Shown: piece after piece, positions 50,935-56,587 of the stretch | Layout: each line of letters starts with the position of its first letter | Numbering within the stretch: position 1 is the stretch's first letter | IMG/VR virus record: IMGVR_UViG_3300047198_000034 | Location: 1-56,587 of that record | Origin: a virus | Direction: 5' to 3' (one strand) | Length of the DNA stretch: 56,587 bases | Position numbers and translations under genes: made by a program | The notes under the pieces: model-generated | The model's input: the letters and a program-made list of their open reading frames with translations, nothing else | Databases searched by the model: none | What the model was told of the DNA's origin: nothing

Positions 50935-51105
50935 AAATTCGCATCTCTTGCTTGGGTTTCAACCTGACGGTCGCTCGCATAATGTTCCTGGGTTTCAGCA
51001 CGCCCATCGCTCGCATTGTATTTGTGGGTTTCAAAAAGCCGATCGCTCGCATTAGGATATTGGGTTTCAAGCCGATTATCGCTCGCATATTGCTTCTGGA
51101 TTTTA
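50935..51105 (-). repeat. TIGR-type array 3 (36-bp period, 9 short spacers)
   Basis: Same 9+9+9+9 layout as arrays 1 and 2, directly upstream of the tas ribosome site. The terminal repeats are degenerate: AAATTCGCA at the tas side and TGGATTTTA at the other. The junction TGCGAATTTAAAAAAAGGAG (minus) resembles the one before the 214-residue gene. Confidence 0.88.
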
Positions 51106-51285
51106 TTGGCTTTTTAGATTTCTACATATTATCACACTAACCGTTTCATCACCTCCCCACCGCCCGGCATCAAGAATATTAGGATTTTCAGTTTCCAAAA
51201 GAATACGATAGGATTTATCCAAACTCACAAGTGACTTTGCCCGTATTTCCTTAATCACTCCGATAAATTCAATCTTTTCATTCAT
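51103..51285 (-). CDS. Small conserved phage protein
   Basis: It has 60 residues from ATG 51285 behind AAGGAGAAAACGATC. Beta-rich ('IEFIGVIKEIRAKSLVSLDK'). Its stop touches TIGR array 3. Function unknown. Confidence 0.6.
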   Translation of the reverse strand: MNEKIEFIGVIKEIRAKSLVSLDKSYRILLETENPNILDAGRWGGDETVSVIICRNLKSQ

Positions 51286-51298
51286 GATCGTTTTCTCC

Positions 51299-51400
51299 TT
51301 ACCAATATTTAATAACAAAATGACCCGTGATATAAATCATTGTTACCCAAAACAAAAAAGTGATTCCAATTAAAATTGCTAAAATAAGGCTATTTTTCAT
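51299..51400 (-). CDS. Single-pass membrane peptide
   Basis: The 33-residue frame starts at ATG 51400. Its stop overlaps the next ribosome site (TAAGGAG). The sequence is a membrane helix ('LILAILIGITFLFWVTMIYI'). Confidence 0.5.
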   Translation of the reverse strand: MKNSLILAILIGITFLFWVTMIYITGHFVIKYW

Positions 51401-51422
51401 CTTCTCATTTCTCTCTCTTGGA

Positions 51423-52040
51423 TTATTTTTTTAACAAATAACCTATTTCTTTAATCCCATAAAATAATAGGATCTCGGCAGCCTTCATTAAATCAAAAAT
51501 ATTGATCGCCATCTTTGGAGTTACTTCCAGCTCGAATTTGACAGTATCATCGCCATAGGCTTCGATTCGGGGTCCCAATCCTTTAATTAGATCGTAAACA
51601 TAAATCGAAGGTTCTTGATTATCTTCTTTAAATTCAACCCGAAAATAATCGGCTAACTTTTGAATATTAGCTCTTCTTTTTAGGTGATAATCATTCGATT
51701 GTTTAACCTGATTGATGGCCTTTTCGAGTTCAGGCAGATAAACAGGCAAGAACCGTCTTTCGATATCCCTCGCTATTTGCTCAGAACTTTTGGTAACAGA
51801 GACATAGATTGAGGATTTAGATTCATAACAGCCAGATTCCCCCCTTATGGATGTCGGGAAATCGCCAGTAATATGAACTTTCTGCTCAGTAGCGATGGAA
51901 ATCCTGATCTTCTGATATTCCTTGATTAGATGTGCCCATCTTTGCCATTTCATATCCTCATCTGATGGGAATTCTACGCTCATTTTTAGGATAATGGCAA
52001 CTTGACCTATTTTATTTTTAAATTCTTGAGTTTCCATCAT
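51423..52040 (-). CDS. Conserved phage protein, unknown
   Basis: The 205-residue protein is mixed alpha/beta ('IEAYGDDTVKFELEVTPKMA') with a helical end. It begins MMETQEFKN. No catalytic motif is recognised. It sits among early-region genes. Confidence 0.6.
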   Translation of the reverse strand: MMETQEFKNKIGQVAIILKMSVEFPSDEDMKWQRWAHLIKEYQKIRISIATEQKVHITGDFPTSIRGESGCYESKSSIYVSVTKSSEQIARDIERRFLPVYLPELEKAINQVKQSNDYHLKRRANIQKLADYFRVEFKEDNQEPSIYVYDLIKGLGPRIEAYGDDTVKFELEVTPKMAINIFDLMKAAEILLFYGIKEIGYLLKK

Positions 52041-52053
52041 AATTTCCTTTTCT

Positions 52054-52287
52054 TTATAAAAACCCCTCTTTTTCGATTTTACTTACAGGAGGTCTTTCAA
52101 ATCTTTTTTTTCTTTTTTGGCGCTTAACCTCTATGTCGAGGTGTCTACCTGGGGATATTCTTAATCCTGTCTTTTCCAGGGCAAGGATAAGGTTAGGGGC
52201 CTCAATCTCACCTTGACAGATAGTCTTTCTCTTGCCTAAATATTCCAGGTTATTGGATCCTGTCCAAAGATTGAACTGGAAGAGCAT
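52054..52287 (-). CDS. Small protein, unknown
   Basis: The 77-residue protein has a basic C-terminus ('DIEVKRQKRKKRFERPPVSK'). Starts at ATG 52287, overlapping the preceding stop by one base. Confidence 0.55.
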   Translation of the reverse strand: MLFQFNLWTGSNNLEYLGKRKTICQGEIEAPNLILALEKTGLRISPGRHLDIEVKRQKRKKRFERPPVSKIEKEGFL

Positions 52288-52496
52288 CAGACCTCCTTTA
52301 ATATTTCCTCATAAAGTTCCTGACAATCTTGAAGTAACTTAATCGCTTTTATTATCATTTTGGGAAAAAGTTTAAATTGATCTCTTATAGCTTCCTCTCC
52401 AGCCTTTTTTGATTGCCAAACTCTGTTTTCGATTTCGTTCCGAAGTGATATATTAATACCTTGTTTCTTAATTTGTTCTATTTCTTCCCTTATCAT
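52287..52496 (-). CDS. Small helical protein, unknown
   Basis: The 69-residue protein is entirely helical and charged ('MIIKAIKLLQDCQELYEEIL'). Starts at ATG 52496, one base after the YopX gene. Confidence 0.55.
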   Translation of the reverse strand: MIREEIEQIKKQGINISLRNEIENRVWQSKKAGEEAIRDQFKLFPKMIIKAIKLLQDCQELYEEILKEV

Positions 52497-52497
52497 T

Positions 52498-52833
52498 TTA
52501 GACCTCCTTCATTAATTCGGGATTGGAATAAATATCGCCGATGACCTCACCTGTGAAATAGGCATAGAAATTTATTTGATATAGAGATTGCTTTGGTTTA
52601 GCAATAAAACCAGAGGAATCATTGCTCATTTTATAAATAATCTCACAAATATCGCCATTAGGAATCTTAACAATATCCCCTTCATAAATCTCCTTGCCAT
52701 TCTTATCGAGGAGGCCGATGAACTGCATAAGTTCATAATATTCAGGACGACAACGGTAATCAATGTCTTCTAAATCAAAATACTCCATTTTATTTTCCAA
52801 TTTATTCCATGCCCTAAATTTTATCTCTCTCAT
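52498..52833 (-). CDS. YopX family protein
   Basis: The 111-residue protein shows the YopX signature in order: 'MREIKFRAWN', 'LMQFIGLLDKNGKEIYEGDI' and 'GEVIGDIYSNPELMKEV'. Common in phage early regions; biochemical role unknown. Confidence 0.88.
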   Translation of the reverse strand: MREIKFRAWNKLENKMEYFDLEDIDYRCRPEYYELMQFIGLLDKNGKEIYEGDIVKIPNGDICEIIYKMSNDSSGFIAKPKQSLYQINFYAYFTGEVIGDIYSNPELMKEV

Positions 52834-53196
52834 TCAGATCTCCTGAATTATGATCTTTCCTTCTCTTCCCCAAAGTTTGGTTATGTGGATATCATAAATC
52901 CCTGAATCGTCTGAATAAATTGCGTCTGAAATTCCTTTCCCCAAATTATCCCAATCCGGTGTTTGCATATGGGGCTTACCATCATATTGTAGTTTTTTCT
53001 TCTCGCTCCACGAATCTGGCATCGGCAGAACAAAAGTAACATGGCTCCCATAACAAGGCAGCACGACTTTTTCTAATCTACATTGAAGACAAAAATCTCG
53101 ATATTTCTTTACCCGGGGGCGTGAAGGGTCAAGCCACTTATCTCTTCTCGTCATCCTGGGTTTTGCGATGGGAATGATGGAATATTCTTTTTTCAT
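52834..53196 (-). CDS. RusA-like Holliday junction resolvase
   Basis: It has 120 residues from ATG 53196; an upstream TTG at 53229 is less likely. The RusA motif 'PDWDNLGKGISDAIYSDDSG' has the catalytic aspartates, followed by 'IYDIHITKLW'. The N-terminal 'IPIAKPRMTRRDKW' is also typical. It resolves branched DNA from phage recombination and replication. Confidence 0.87.
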   Translation of the reverse strand: MKKEYSIIPIAKPRMTRRDKWLDPSRPRVKKYRDFCLQCRLEKVVLPCYGSHVTFVLPMPDSWSEKKKLQYDGKPHMQTPDWDNLGKGISDAIYSDDSGIYDIHITKLWGREGKIIIQEI

Positions 53197-53232
53197 CTTC
53201 TTATCAGGGCAAAATTGCCTGTTAATCAATGG

Positions 53233-53355
53233 TTATCTTTTAAATATGAGACATCTCCAAATCTGTCGAAACAAACCTCTGCCTAAATGGATATGCAAAT
53301 TTTTTCCTGTTCGTCTTACTTCCCATTCATCGTTTATTTTCCTCATCTTAAACAT
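53233..53355 (-). CDS. Small basic protein in an attC-like-bounded unit
   Basis: The 40-residue frame starts at ATG 53355 (site AGAGG), just downstream of attC-like site A. Basic ('EWEVRRTGKNLHIHLGRGLF'). Its stop lies in AGATAACC, again a TAAC sequence. Confidence 0.5.
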   Translation of the reverse strand: MFKMRKINDEWEVRRTGKNLHIHLGRGLFRQIWRCLIFKR

Positions 53356-53371
53356 ATTGAACCTCTAAAAA

Positions 53372-53457
53372 AGATAACCAGCGGGTCGAGGCGAGCATCA
53401 ATGTCCCGCTACTAAAGGTAAGAGTGAATGCTCGCCGCCTCACCCTTGACGTTATAC
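53372..53457. repeat. attC-like site A
   Basis: It runs from AGATAAC to GTTATAC over 86 bp. Arms ATAAC-CAGC-GGGT(C)GAGGCG-AGCAT and the complement of ATGCTCGCC-GCCTCACCC-TTGAC-GTTAT pair with an unpaired spacer and an extrahelical C on the plus 5' arm. The stop TAA of the 80-residue gene lies in the right R-like box. Confidence 0.6.
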
Positions 53458-53694
53458 GTATTGATTAAAAAATCTTAATAAGAAAGTGATTCTCATGCGT
53501 TGATTGAATCTATTATCAACCAATGCAGATCTTAAACCTGTAACCCGAACGATCCGATATGGATATGGACAAAAGTAATCTCCACATGAGCAACAAAGTC
53601 GATGTCTCCAAATAAAAGAAAAAAGGCGTATAACAAATCGCTTGAGCCGATGCGAAATAGCTCTTATAGTTTTATTTTCAGTTCTGTGGCGCAC
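53452..53694 (-). CDS. Small Cys-containing protein between attC-like sites A and B
   Basis: The 80-codon frame starts with GTG 53694 inside attC-like site B, where GAGG precedes at six bases, and ends in site A. It is basic with a hydrophobic patch and CCSCGDYFCPYPYR. No better internal start is present. It may be a real short gene or partly a read-through of the site. Confidence 0.4.
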   Translation of the reverse strand: MRHRTENKTIRAISHRLKRFVIRLFSFIWRHRLCCSCGDYFCPYPYRIVRVTGLRSALVDNRFNQRMRITFLLRFFNQYV

Positions 53695-53714
53695 GGCTCA
53701 CCTCATCGTTATGT
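53628..53714. repeat. attC-like site B
   Basis: Ends are GTATAAC and GTTATGT. The stem TGAGCCG(A)TGCG pairs with CGCACGGCTCA, with the extra A unpaired. Unpaired spacers AAATCGCT and CCTCATC separate it from the AAC/GTT boxes. This matches integron attC architecture closely. The Lar-like gene's TAA stop lies in the right box. Confidence 0.7.
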
Positions 53715-53909
53715 TGATCTATGATTCCATGCCTTAACTGCTAATTGTTTCGTAGATCGTATAAAATAAGATTCTGCACAAGATGAATATGGGCAAGATA
53801 TATCCCATAAATCTTCTGCCATCTGAGTCAAGGTGGGTTTACGGCCACAAAAGGGGCAACCCAACATAACAACCGGCTGCACTTGACCGTGATTAGCTTT
53901 CTTTTTCAT
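53709..53909 (-). CDS. Lar-like restriction alleviation protein
   Basis: The 66-residue protein has 'MLGCPFCGRKPTLTQMAEDL' followed by WDISCPYSSC and a final VKAWNHRST, the Lar family plan (zinc ribbon and WN[RH]R end). The start is ATG 53909 (GGGGG upstream) or ATG 53867, which sits in the GTTATG box of attC-like site C. Lar proteins reduce host type I restriction. Confidence 0.75.
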   Translation of the reverse strand: MKKKANHGQVQPVVMLGCPFCGRKPTLTQMAEDLWDISCPYSSCAESYFIRSTKQLAVKAWNHRST

Positions 53910-53948
53910 TATACCCCCGTATCCGGCAAGTGAGCCGGAATGTTAGCA
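53864..53948. repeat. attC-like site C
   Basis: Ends are ACATAAC and GTTAGCA. The stem CCGGCT(G)CACTTG pairs with CAAGTGAGCCGG, with the extra G unpaired on the plus 5' arm as in sites A, B and D. 85 bp long. Confidence 0.7.
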
Positions 53949-53949
53949 C

Positions 53950-54282
53950 TCAAGCCTGTATCCTCTTCAATTCTTCTTCGGCTTTCTTGGTGCGTTTCTC
54001 GAAATCGGCCCAATATCCAGCAGCTTCATTCCGCAATGCCGCAATCTTTAGGTATGCCAAATGGAGCTTGTCGCCGTTCTCCAATGCCTTTTTGTCGCAT
54101 TCGTGGCAATACAGTCCATCACCGCTCCCGGAGAAGTGAACACCATGTTCGTACTCTATCGCGGCAATCTTCGTGCAATCGTAACAAAATTCTTTCCCAC
54201 AGATGATGCACTTTTGATATCCACTCGCCTCTTTTCCGCATATGTCACAAAATGTCCTTTCGACTATCACTTGCCTTTTCAT
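53950..54282 (-). CDS. Zinc-finger protein in an attC-like-bounded unit
   Basis: The 110-residue protein has two Cys-rich fingers (CDICG ... CIICGKEFCYDC) plus CHEC, arranged like a RING/FYVE-like treble clef, and then a coiled coil ('KKAEEELKRIQA' end). ATG 54282 has AAAGGAGATGGACA. Its TGA stop abuts the GTGCTAAC box of site C. Confidence 0.65.
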   Translation of the reverse strand: MKRQVIVERTFCDICGKEASGYQKCIICGKEFCYDCTKIAAIEYEHGVHFSGSGDGLYCHECDKKALENGDKLHLAYLKIAALRNEAAGYWADFEKRTKKAEEELKRIQA

Positions 54283-54318
54283 TGTCCATCTCCTTTCGGA
54301 ATTAAGAAATCTAAAAAC

Positions 54319-54405
54319 GTGCTAACAATCGCTTCGAGAGGGACGCATGATAGTTGGGTGCTATGGCTTCTCTGTGCCTGCGCCCCTCAAGCGAAGTGTA
54401 ATAAC
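54319..54405. repeat. attC-like site D (one R box degenerate)
   Basis: The left end is GTGCTAAC. The stem TCGCTT(C)GAG(A)GGG(A)CGCA pairs with TGCGCCCCTCAAGCGA, with three extrahelical bases on the plus 5' arm. The right box reads GTGTAAT instead of GTT-type. The L-stem is the best-formed of the set. Confidence 0.6.
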
Positions 54406-54429
54406 TTTCTCAAATTCCTTAATTTCCAT
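54361..54429 (-). CDS. Very short peptide overlapping site D
   Basis: The 22-residue frame starts at ATG 54429 with the strong site AAAGGAGGATGAT. The sequence begins MEIKEFEKVITLRLRG. It overlaps the right arm of attC-like site D, so it may be truncated by the site's insertion. Confidence 0.35.
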   Translation of the reverse strand: MEIKEFEKVITLRLRGAGTEKP

Positions 54430-54492
54430 ATCATCCTCCTTTCAAAAGAAATTAAAAGCGGCATAGATCAGACGCTGAATAGCCCTTGTCAT

Positions 54493-54537
54493 TTTTAACC
54501 ATCCTCTCTCCGGCGCAGATCATGCCGGATGTTATTC
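54493..54537. repeat. Short attC-like hairpin (site F)
   Basis: TTTTAAC and GTTATTC bound a CCGGC-GCAGATCAT-GCCGG stem over 45 bp. It is shorter than known attC sites. The TAA stop of the 45-residue membrane gene lies in its right box, as at sites A and B. Confidence 0.4.
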
Positions 54538-54669
54538 GTTCCACATCCATTTCCAGATACTTCTAATAAATAACCATGTCACGCAGGCAGCGCCTCCGAA
54601 TGCCATAAGGAAAATGCCAAGAACCACCATCCCTAAGACTCCGATTGGATTCTCAAGTTCTATTTCCAC
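54532..54669 (-). CDS. Small membrane protein
   Basis: The 45-residue frame starts with GTG 54669 behind AAGGAGATAACCA. One membrane helix ('GVLGMVVLGIFLMAFGGAAC') and a Trp-rich end. Its stop lies in the attC-like hairpin. Confidence 0.55.
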   Translation of the reverse strand: MEIELENPIGVLGMVVLGIFLMAFGGAACVTWLFIRSIWKWMWNE

Positions 54670-54680
54670 TGGTTATCTCC

Positions 54681-54875
54681 TTATTGAAGCAATGATTTTA
54701 CTTTATCTAAAGAGGGGCCAGCGACTATCTTCTGGAGAACTCCCTTAATATCAACCTCTCCTTCGGGAAGTAGGATTTGAAAAACGACTTGCTCCCGGCT
54801 TCTATGGTTAAAAAATTTCTTATCATTGCCATCCCGTACTTCCTCCTCAGAAATCTCAATCTTGAATCGTTTCAT
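54681..54875 (-). CDS. Small phage protein, unknown
   Basis: It has 64 residues, coupled (ATGA) to the gene upstream. 'REQVVFQILLPEGEVDIKGV' is beta-rich. Function unknown. Confidence 0.6.
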   Translation of the reverse strand: MKRFKIEISEEEVRDGNDKKFFNHRSREQVVFQILLPEGEVDIKGVLQKIVAGPSLDKVKSLLQ

Positions 54876-55123
54876 TTTCGTTCTCCTTCTACTTTCTCAT
54901 AAGTTGCTTCAAAAATATCTGGCTTACAAGGATATCTTTCTCCCTTTATCCCCGTAATAATCCAATCTCCAGGAGTTACTTCGTGGCCCTCTTTTGATTC
55001 AACAGTACCAATGCTAAATCCGGTCGGAGACTTTAAATCTTCTTTTATCCCATCAGGCCATGGTTTAACTGTTGGAATAAATAACGATGCTTCGATCACC
55101 ACTGGTTTCTTTCTAAATTTCAT
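54872..55123 (-). CDS. Conserved phage protein (PGDWII family)
   Basis: The 83-residue protein begins 'MKFRKKPVVIEASLF' and contains 'VTPGDWIITGIKGERYPCKP' and DIFEATYE, a very common phage family of unknown function. Confidence 0.8.
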   Translation of the reverse strand: MKFRKKPVVIEASLFIPTVKPWPDGIKEDLKSPTGFSIGTVESKEGHEVTPGDWIITGIKGERYPCKPDIFEATYEKVEGERK

Positions 55124-55126
55124 TTT

Positions 55127-55303
55127 TCATCCCTTCTTATCGTTTTCATATTCTAAGTCCCAATCCAGTATATCAATCATCGGGATTATAAAATTTCTCA
55201 TTTTTCCATCTTCAGACATAAAAAGAATAAGATTTTGATCTTCTGCATCGGTTGTAATATGCCACGGATCTTGTTTTAGCCAGAGTTTTAAAACAGGAGT
55301 CAT
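55127..55303 (-). CDS. Small protein, unknown
   Basis: It has 58 residues from ATG 55303 (TAATG overlap). An upstream in-frame start at 55342 lies inside the preceding gene. The sequence contains 'DPWHITTDAEDQNLILFMSE'. Confidence 0.55.
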   Translation of the reverse strand: MTPVLKLWLKQDPWHITTDAEDQNLILFMSEDGKMRNFIIPMIDILDWDLEYENDKKG

Positions 55304-55566
55304 TATTTTTTCTCTTTTACCTCTGCCCCGCACATCGGGCATTTTTCTATTTTTTTACCGCCGGTAATCAGGTAGTGACCGAGTAACCACAAATCATCAT
55401 TTTTAAATCCATAACTCATAAACTCCTTAAAATCTTTACACCATTTACATTTCACTAACGGTTTTTGTTCTAATTGGTCGTGGTGACAATGCTGGTATGG
55501 AGCCACATAATAATTACTCCCGTACTTCCCCCTTAACCATTCACGACATTCATAACAAAGGCTCAT
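55303..55566 (-). CDS. Zinc-binding small phage protein
   Basis: The 87-residue protein has three Cys pairs (CYEC, CKWC, CPMC) and a His cluster, typical of small phage zinc proteins. Ribosome site GGAGAG. Confidence 0.6.
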   Translation of the reverse strand: MSLCYECREWLRGKYGSNYYVAPYQHCHHDQLEQKPLVKCKWCKDFKEFMSYGFKNDDLWLLGHYLITGGKKIEKCPMCGAEVKEKK

Positions 55567-55610
55567 AATCTCTCCTTTCCGGCCTTATTCTTTTCTAATT
55601 TCCCTTTCTT

Positions 55611-56159
55611 TTAAGATGGCGGCTCAAATCTTTTTTTCAACCCCAAAAAGCATTCTAACTGCCCCTTTAAAATCCAATGCCATCCTTCCCAATTACAGAT
55701 TCGGATCTTTTCCTCATCTGTGGGCAGATTTTTTAGGGTTTCCCAACAAGTATTATTATCCAGGATTCTATTTTTGAATTTCTCAAGGGGTGGCATATCA
55801 GCCCAAAACTTCCTAGAAAATGGAAGAATAAGTGTTGAAATCCACTTAGCGGAAATATCAAATATAAAATTAAAAATATATCCGCCTGCCTCGATAGACT
55901 CGCCTGCCTTGATAGACCCGTCTGCCTTGATAGACCCGCCTGCCTTGATAGACCCGCCTGCCTCGATAGACCAGCCTGCCTCGATAGACCCGCCTGCCTC
56001 GATAGACCCGCCTGCCTCGATAGACCCGTCTGCCTCGATAGACCAGCCTGCGTCTAATAGAATCGATATTTCAAACTTCACCAATGTTTTAAAAAATAAT
56101 ATTTTTTTATCATAATCCTTATATTTCTCTAAATCCTTTATTGTTTTAACTACATCCAT
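55611..56159 (-). CDS. Protein with nine hexapeptide-type repeats
   Basis: The 182-residue protein has N-terminal helix, then nine or so six-residue units [GDE][GEW]SI[EK]A (about residues 36-93), then a globular C-terminus with several Trp ('ICNWEGWHWILKGQLECFLG'). The repeat fits a left-handed beta-helix turn pattern. The flanks are ordinary phage-like sequence. Function unknown. Confidence 0.7.
   Translation of the reverse strand: MDVVKTIKDLEKYKDYDKKILFFKTLVKFEISILLDAGWSIEADGSIEAGGSIEAGGSIEAGWSIEAGGSIKAGGSIKADGSIKAGESIEAGGYIFNFIFDISAKWISTLILPFSRKFWADMPPLEKFKNRILDNNTCWETLKNLPTDEEKIRICNWEGWHWILKGQLECFLGLKKRFEPPS
55880..56054 (-). repeat. 18-bp tandem repeats (nine to ten copies)
   Basis: The plus-strand unit CGCCTGCCTCGATAGACC varies only at a few positions (CTC/CTT, CGC/CAG/CGT). 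Near identity at the DNA level signals recent expansion and likely copy-number variation. Confidence 0.85.
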
Positions 56160-56205
56160 AAAATTCCCTCCTTTCCGCCTTGTTTTACCCTACCCGGGAT
56201 CAGGT

Positions 56206-56244
56206 TTATGTCAAATATGGATCGTATACTGGGAACATTGGCAT
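56206..56244 (-). CDS. Twelve-residue peptide behind a UUCG hairpin
   Basis: ATG 56244 follows AAAGGAGGTG; the peptide is MPMFPVYDPYLT. It could be a leader peptide or chance. Evidence is the ideal ribosome site only. Confidence 0.25.
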   Translation of the reverse strand: MPMFPVYDPYLT

Positions 56245-56256
56245 CACCTCCTTTCC

Positions 56257-56276
56257 GGCCCCACCGAAGCGGGGCC
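56257..56276 (-). terminator. Very stable hairpin (GGCCCC stem, UUCG-type loop)
   Basis: GGCCCC (56257-56262) pairs with GGGGCC (56271-56276); on the minus strand the loop reads GCTTCGGT, a cUUCGg tetraloop. It lies right after the 93-residue gene's stop and before an ideal ribosome site. There is no T-run. Confidence 0.5.
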
Positions 56277-56557
56277 TATGTGGATTTTGGCGCATAATAA
56301 GTTTCATAAGGTTGTGATTGGAATCTTGATGGAATCCACCAGCAATCTCCATATTTTTTACATTTCCAAGGCGTTCTACATCCGGTTTCGCAAGGAGGAT
56401 TTTCCCACCATGAATCATAGCAATCATCACAGATATGACTTTGAGCAGTTTGATAATCGCTCCATCCCCCATATCCCTCTCCAATATGGGTTTCTTTATT
56501 GATTATCAATATTTCTGATTTACATTCATCGCAGAATAATTTCTCATTTAAAAGCAT
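56276..56557 (-). CDS. Cys-rich zinc protein, unknown
   Basis: The 93-residue protein has CDEC, CDDC and further Cys (CETGC, CKKYGDC). ATG 56557 follows GGGGGAAATT. It is the first gene after the putative circular junction; the overlapping frame at 56206-56484 is rejected. Confidence 0.65.
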   Translation of the reverse strand: MLLNEKLFCDECKSEILIINKETHIGEGYGGWSDYQTAQSHICDDCYDSWWENPPCETGCRTPWKCKKYGDCWWIPSRFQSQPYETYYAPKST

Positions 56558-56587
56558 AATTTCCCCCTGAATTTAGCTTTTTAACAG

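Noticed and set aside
48658-51105. CRISPR array
   Set aside because: Variable segments are only 9 bases and there are two different conserved 9-mers per 36-bp period; CRISPR repeats and spacers are each about 23-45 bases, and no cas gene is present.
53372-54405. Ordinary rho-independent terminators
   Set aside because: The hairpins lack T-runs, have conserved AAC/GTT ends and bulges on one arm, and carry stop codons inside the end boxes.
1-56587. tRNA genes and integrase
   Set aside because: No cloverleaf-like sequence with a plausible anticodon and no tyrosine or serine recombinase motif were recognised by eye; a dedicated search could still find a tRNA.

Overview
The window looks like a complete or nearly complete genome of a siphovirus-type tailed phage with an HK97-fold capsid. 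It is AT-rich, with short intergenic gaps, strong Shine-Dalgarno sites and many ATGA/TAATG overlaps. Almost everything is on the minus strand. The exceptions are a short plus-strand regulatory block (13.3-14.5 kb) and one plus-strand gene inside the tail operon (29.75-29.94 kb). A lipoprotein, a spanin-like overlapping pair and a GH108 endolysin point to a diderm (Gram-negative) host. The host taxon cannot be read from the sequence. The gene running off the left edge would meet a stop codon three codons after crossing to the right edge, followed by the ribosome binding site of the next gene. The contig is therefore plausibly circular or circularly permuted. Read leftward and around the junction, gene order is canonical: switch (13.2 kb), ParB/DGQHR and recombination genes, methyltransferase, replication, small early genes, RusA, a TIGR-Tas locus, terminase, head, tail, lysis (14.5 kb).

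Layout. 1-1128: replication initiation proteins with a candidate iteron origin. 1.3-5.8 kb: a zinc-finger/HTH protein, an HNH-interrupted multi-module DNA methyltransferase and small ORFs separated by three inverted-repeat elements. 6.0-9.3 kb: recombination genes (coiled-coil protein, PD-(D/E)XK exonuclease, candidate annealing protein). 9.3-13.2 kb: zinc proteins, DGQHR and ParB-like proteins, a small nuclease and an HTH protein. 13.2-14.5 kb: divergent promoters and HTH regulators. 14.5-17.0 kb: lysis. 17.0-25.8 kb: tail fibre, LamG and FN3 proteins, tail hub, Dit. 25.8-33.9 kb: tape measure, tail chaperones with a -1 frameshift, tail tube, two glycosyltransferases, tail completion and head closure. 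33.9-47.4 kb: connector, an HNH intruder, repeat-rich decoration proteins, major capsid, protease, a second homing-type nuclease, portal and large terminase. 47.5-48.6 kb: HNH nuclease and small DNA-binding proteins.

The most exciting region is 48.66-51.11 kb. Three arrays with a strict 36-bp period alternate two conserved 9-mers with two variable 9-mers, flanking a protein with a helix-hairpin-helix resembling the Nop/IS110 fold. This matches the recently described TIGR-Tas RNA-guided systems: 36-nt guides with paired short spacers and a Nop-domain Tas protein. The ~51 spacers, the fusion of the tas reading frame into its array, and a second uncharacterised gene between two arrays are notable. 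A second striking feature is 53.37-54.54 kb. Several small genes there are separated by imperfect hairpins with AAC/GTT ends and extrahelical bases on a common arm, closely resembling integron attC sites. No integron integrase is present.
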